Origin: an uncultured Eubacteriales bacterium
GTDB taxonomy: Bacteria; Bacillota; Clostridia; Oscillospirales; CAG-272
Length of the DNA stretch: 61,658 nucleotides
Assembly (NCBI GenBank): GCA_905201895.1
Contig: CAJKPX010000011.1
Location: 1-61,658, forward strand
Direction: 5' to 3'
Both the position numbers and the translations under genes were made by a program. This document shows, piece by piece, positions 58,718 through 61,658 of the stretch (its first letter is position 1; every line of letters begins with the position of its first letter). Below the pieces are notes generated by a model. The model had not been told where the DNA came from. It made no database searches and saw only the letters and a program-made list of their open reading frames with translations.

Positions 58718-59455
58718 ATGACCTTCGACGTCAACCATCCCATCCTCTACGTGTTCGTCGGCGCGATCATCGCGCTGGTGCTCGGACAGTCGGTATACTT
58801 CCTCGTGCGTGCGATCAAGCGTGCAAAGGAGCTCGGCATTGCTGCCTCCACCGTCCGCAAGACCATCTCCTCCTCCGCGATCTTCACAATCGCGCCTGCC
58901 ATTGCCGTGCTCGTTGGCGTGGTGGCGCTCTCCAAGAGCCTGGGCGTTGCGCTCCCCTGGCTTCGCCTCTCTGTGATCGGCTCGATCACCTACGAAACGG
59001 TTGCCGCAGGCAACGCGCTCGAGGCGGCTGGCATGACCGCGGGCACCACCATCACCGACCCCTCGGTCTTTATCGCGGTGGCATGGGTGATGACGGTTGG
59101 CATCGCGGCTGGGCTGGTCCTCGTTCCCTTCCTCACCAAGCGCATCCAATCGGGGCTCTCCAAGGTGGGCATGAAGGACAAAAAATGGGGCGAAATCTTC
59201 AACAACGCCATGTTCCTCGGCATGATCTCGGCATTCCTCGGCTACGTATTCTGCGACGTGGGTCTGGTGTTCAAGGGAAATCCCTCGGGACTGATCCCCG
59301 TGCTCGTGATGGCGGTCTCGGCAATCGTGATGGCGATCTGCGGCATCATTGCCACCAAGGCGAAAATCCGCTGGCTCACCGACTATGCACTCCCCATGAG
59401 CCTTGTGGTGGGTATGATCTCGGCGATCCCCTTTACCATGTGGCTCGGTGCCTGA
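58718..59455 (+). CDS. DUF5058 family membrane protein
   Basis: 245 residues with about seven hydrophobic helices. LGQSVYFLVRAIKRAKELGI, then SSAIFTIAPAIAVLVGVVAL and LPWLRLSVIGSITYE are as I remember DUF5058. The family is uncharacterised. Its pairing with a second small membrane protein and an M20 peptidase suggests a two-part transporter for a peptide or amino acid derivative, but this is inference from the neighbourhood. Ribosome site AAAGGAG. Confidence 0.75.
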   Translation: MTFDVNHPILYVFVGAIIALVLGQSVYFLVRAIKRAKELGIAASTVRKTISSSAIFTIAPAIAVLVGVVALSKSLGVALPWLRLSVIGSITYETVAAGNALEAAGMTAGTTITDPSVFIAVAWVMTVGIAAGLVLVPFLTKRIQSGLSKVGMKDKKWGEIFNNAMFLGMISAFLGYVFCDVGLVFKGNPSGLIPVLVMAVSAIVMAICGIIATKAKIRWLTDYALPMSLVVGMISAIPFTMWLGA

Positions 59456-59479
59456 TTTGATGAAAGGAGACTACACGCT

Positions 59480-60148
59480 ATGAAAAAACAGAATCTTTCT
59501 TATATGGACAGCGTACACCGCTCGGGACGCATCTGGGGCATCGTTGTTGCGATCGTTTTGCTCGCCTTCCCCTTCGTGCTCTCGCTGCTTTTCCGCTCCG
59601 CGCCCAATTACAGCATCCTGCTCAAGGGCATCATCGCAACCGCTCCCATGTATTGGGCGGTTGGTATCGTTGAAATTTTCACCTACGTGCCCATGCTCGG
59701 CGCGGGCGGCACCTACCTCTCCTTTGTGACGGGCAACATCTCCAACCTCAAGCTCCCCTGCGCGATTGACGCGATGGAGCGCGCGGGTGTGAAGGCGTCG
59801 AGCGAGGAGGGCGAGGTGATCTCCACGATTGCCATTGCCGTATCGAGCATCGTGACCACCCTGATCATTGCGGTTGGCGTTGCCTGCATCATTCCGCTCA
59901 CCCCCATCCTCGAATCCAAGGTGCTCGAGCCCGCCTTCGACATGATCCTGCCCGCGCTCTTTGGCGGTCTTGCGGTGGTGTTCGTTTCCAAAAACCTCAA
60001 GCTCTCGATCGCGCCGATCATTCTCATGCTGGCGCTTTTCATCTTCGTTCCCGCGCTCAACGCCTCCACCGTTGGCATCATGGTGCCGGTTGGAGTGATC
60101 TTCACGCTCATCACCGCGCGCATCCTTTATAAGAAGGGAGTGCTCTGA
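59480..60148 (+). CDS. integral membrane protein, probable partner of DUF5058
   Basis: 222 residues, about six hydrophobic helices. No family recognised with certainty; segments YVPMLGAGGTYLSFVTGNISN and LPCAIDAMERAGV look like a conserved loop. It begins 24 bases after the DUF5058 gene with an AAAGGAG site and ends 3 bases before the M20 gene, so the three form one operon. Probably the second subunit of the same transporter. Confidence 0.75.
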   Translation: MKKQNLSYMDSVHRSGRIWGIVVAIVLLAFPFVLSLLFRSAPNYSILLKGIIATAPMYWAVGIVEIFTYVPMLGAGGTYLSFVTGNISNLKLPCAIDAMERAGVKASSEEGEVISTIAIAVSSIVTTLIIAVGVACIIPLTPILESKVLEPAFDMILPALFGGLAVVFVSKNLKLSIAPIILMLALFIFVPALNASTVGIMVPVGVIFTLITARILYKKGVL

Positions 60149-60151
60149 TCC

Positions 60152-61588
60152 ATGTATTGGTGGCTTCTCATTCCTGCAGCGCTCGTTGTTTTTCTCGCCG
60201 TGATCCTTGTGCGCGGTGCCGCCTTCAAGCCCAAGGCTCAACCCACCCTGCGCGAGAACGCCGAGGTTTTTGACGCCGACCGCGCCGCCGAAAATCTGCG
60301 TGCGCTCGTGCGCTGCAAAACGGTTTCCTACCGCGACCCCGCCCTTGAGGACAATGCAGAATTTGAAAAATTCCGCTCTCTGCTCCCCTCGCTCTATCCC
60401 AACGTCTTTGCCGCTTGCGAATACAGCGAGCTGCCCGACCGCGCGATCCTGTTTCGCTGGAAGGGGAAAACCGACGCCGCTCCCGCCGTTCTCATGGCGC
60501 ACTACGACGTGGTGCCCGTGAACGAATCGGCTTGGGACGTCCCTCCCTTTGAGGCGATCCTGCGCGACGGACGCATCTGGGGCAGGGGTACGCTCGACAC
60601 CAAGGTGACCTTCAACGCCATTCTTACCGCCGCCGATCATCTGATCGCCGAGGGCTTCGTGCCTGCCTCCGATCTCTATTTCGCCTTTTCGGGCGGTGAG
60701 GAGGTCAACGGCGCGGGCGCATCCCATATCGTGGACTATTTTGCCGAGCGCGGCATCGACCCCGCATTCGTGCTCGACGAGGGCGGTGCCGTGGTGGAAA
60801 ACGTATTTCCCGGCGTCAAGGCGCCCTGCGGTCTGATCGGAATTGCCGAAAAGGGTATGATGGACGTGCGCTACACCGCGCGCTCCAACGGCGGTCACGC
60901 ATCGGCTCCAAAGCCAAACGCACCGATCGACCGTCTCTCCTCTGCCTGCACCCGTGTTCTCCGCCATCCCTTCCCCGCGCATCTCTCAGCCCCCGTTGCC
61001 GAAATGTTTGACACGCTGGGACGGCATTCGTCCTTCCTCTATCGCGTGCTCTTTGCCAACATCCGCATCTTTCTGCCTCTGCTCGACATGATCTGCAAGA
61101 AGGGCGGCGGCGAGCTCAACGCCCTCATGCGCACCACCGTTGCGTTTACCCAGATGCAGGGCTCCTCGGCGTCGAACGTCATTCCGCCCGAGGCAAGCAT
61201 GGTCTCAAACATGCGCCTCAATCCCGAGGACTCCCTCGATTCGGCGCTGGCATATCTGCAAAAAACGCTCAAGGACTCCGACGTGGAGGTCACGCGCCTG
61301 CACGGCATGAACCCCAGCCGCATCTCACGCACCGACTGCGAGGGCTGGGATAAGGTCTCCTCTGCCGTGGCGTCGACCTGGAAGGGCTGCATCGTCTCGC
61401 CCTACCTCATGGTGCAGTGCTCCGACTCGCGTCACTACGGACGCATCTCGGATAGGGTCTACCGCTTCTCCGCAATGGACCTCACAAGCGAGGAACGCGC
61501 TACCATCCACGGCAACAACGAATCCATCCGCCTCGAAACCCTCGCCCGCTCGGTCGAGTTCTACCTCCGCCTCATGCGCGAGTGTTAA
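60152..61588 (+). CDS. membrane-anchored M20-family metallopeptidase
   Basis: 478 residues. A single N-terminal helix (about 2-22, YWWLLIPAALVVFLAVILV) anchors it. M20 zinc ligands and catalytic residues: HYDVVP (about 118), GRGTLDTK, FSGGEEVNG, LDEGGA and the C-terminal RHYGRISD. The PM20D1/carboxypeptidase-S-like architecture fits hydrolysis of N-acyl amino acids or dipeptides. Neighbouring DUF5058 and partner may import the product. Terminator follows. Confidence 0.88.
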   Translation: MYWWLLIPAALVVFLAVILVRGAAFKPKAQPTLRENAEVFDADRAAENLRALVRCKTVSYRDPALEDNAEFEKFRSLLPSLYPNVFAACEYSELPDRAILFRWKGKTDAAPAVLMAHYDVVPVNESAWDVPPFEAILRDGRIWGRGTLDTKVTFNAILTAADHLIAEGFVPASDLYFAFSGGEEVNGAGASHIVDYFAERGIDPAFVLDEGGAVVENVFPGVKAPCGLIGIAEKGMMDVRYTARSNGGHASAPKPNAPIDRLSSACTRVLRHPFPAHLSAPVAEMFDTLGRHSSFLYRVLFANIRIFLPLLDMICKKGGGELNALMRTTVAFTQMQGSSASNVIPPEASMVSNMRLNPEDSLDSALAYLQKTLKDSDVEVTRLHGMNPSRISRTDCEGWDKVSSAVASTWKGCIVSPYLMVQCSDSRHYGRISDRVYRFSAMDLTSEERATIHGNNESIRLETLARSVEFYLRLMREC

Positions 61589-61612
61589 GATATGTTTTTA
61601 TTATTTTTTATG

Positions 61613-61658
61613 CAGGGGGAGAGGGAGAACTTTTTGAAAAAAGTTCTCCCTCTCCCCC
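61613..61658 (+). terminator. intrinsic terminator
   Basis: GGGGGAGAGGGAGAAC pairs with GTTCTCCCTCTCCCCC. It reaches the end of the window. Confidence 0.8.

Overview
The window looks like a chromosome segment of an uncultured gut-type Clostridia (Oscillospirales or Christensenellales-like). The evidence is a SCIFF ranthipeptide with its radical SAM maturase, a SpoIVB sporulation peptidase, a DUF1292 protein, glycyl radical enzymes (obligate anaerobe chemistry), consensus sigma-A promoters and T-tailed terminators. The housekeeping parts are GC-rich. The stretch from about 4.7 to 24.6 kb is clearly more AT-rich and uneven in composition. I saw no rRNA, tRNA, CRISPR array or integrase gene.

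Layout: (1) 1-2850: hemW, a DUF1292 gene, a structured RNA candidate and an XRE regulator. (2) 2851-3250: REP/MITE-like palindromes. (3) 3532-4704: spoIVB. (4) About 4705-24604: an array of six accessory metabolic modules. M1 is IclR + glycyl radical enzyme (GRE) + activase. M2 is AraC + GRE + activase. M3 is AraC/GyrI + SDR + FAD oxidoreductase. M4 is AraC + sugar isomerase-like + SGNH hydrolase + a 707-aa unknown. M5 is a beta-helix protein. M6 is a sialidase. The boundaries carry copies of the 3' end of spoIVB that start exactly at the catalytic serine codon, and/or copies of the spoIVB terminator hairpin. Most boundaries are also preceded by a shared motif of about 25 bp. (5) 24623-25760: a retron (RT plus upstream msr/msd RNA) with no visible effector. 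(6) 25981-28811: AraC, a GH5-like enzyme and a DMT transporter. (7) 29035-34874: a lipoprotein, a small XRE repressor, YhaO/YhaN (SbcD/SbcC-like) and DUF1963. (8) 35060-40063: MarR, an acyl-CoA ligase, MscS, CinA C-terminal domain and a secreted M14 carboxypeptidase. (9) 40365-53325, all minus strand: a long secreted-protein operon (solute-binding lipoprotein, two nuclease/phosphatase-fold lipoproteins, a CBM9/GLUG surface protein, a giant GLUG/nuclease-fold protein and a 44-residue peptide). (10) 53716-61588: SCIFF peptide and maturase, a PLP decarboxylase, a HAD phosphatase, PAP2, and a DUF5058 membrane pair with an M20 peptidase.

The most striking observation is the spoIVB-anchored array. 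The pattern fits repeated insertion next to one site. Each newcomer brings its own spoIVB 3' end and terminator, which repairs the gene, and pushes the older 3' end outward as a scar. The scar nearest spoIVB is a complete open reading frame and the farther ones are progressively eroded, as stacking would predict. No recombinase is encoded in the array, so the mechanism is unknown. The modules would supply anaerobic radical chemistry and glycan or sugar catabolism on demand, four of them under their own regulator.

Secondary points of interest are the forked msd of the orphan retron, two GREs with unusual active-site motifs, a seven-cysteine SCIFF peptide, and the secreted nuclease-fold operon that ends in a tiny conserved-looking peptide. 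Functions are inferred from sequence motifs read by eye; no database search was run.
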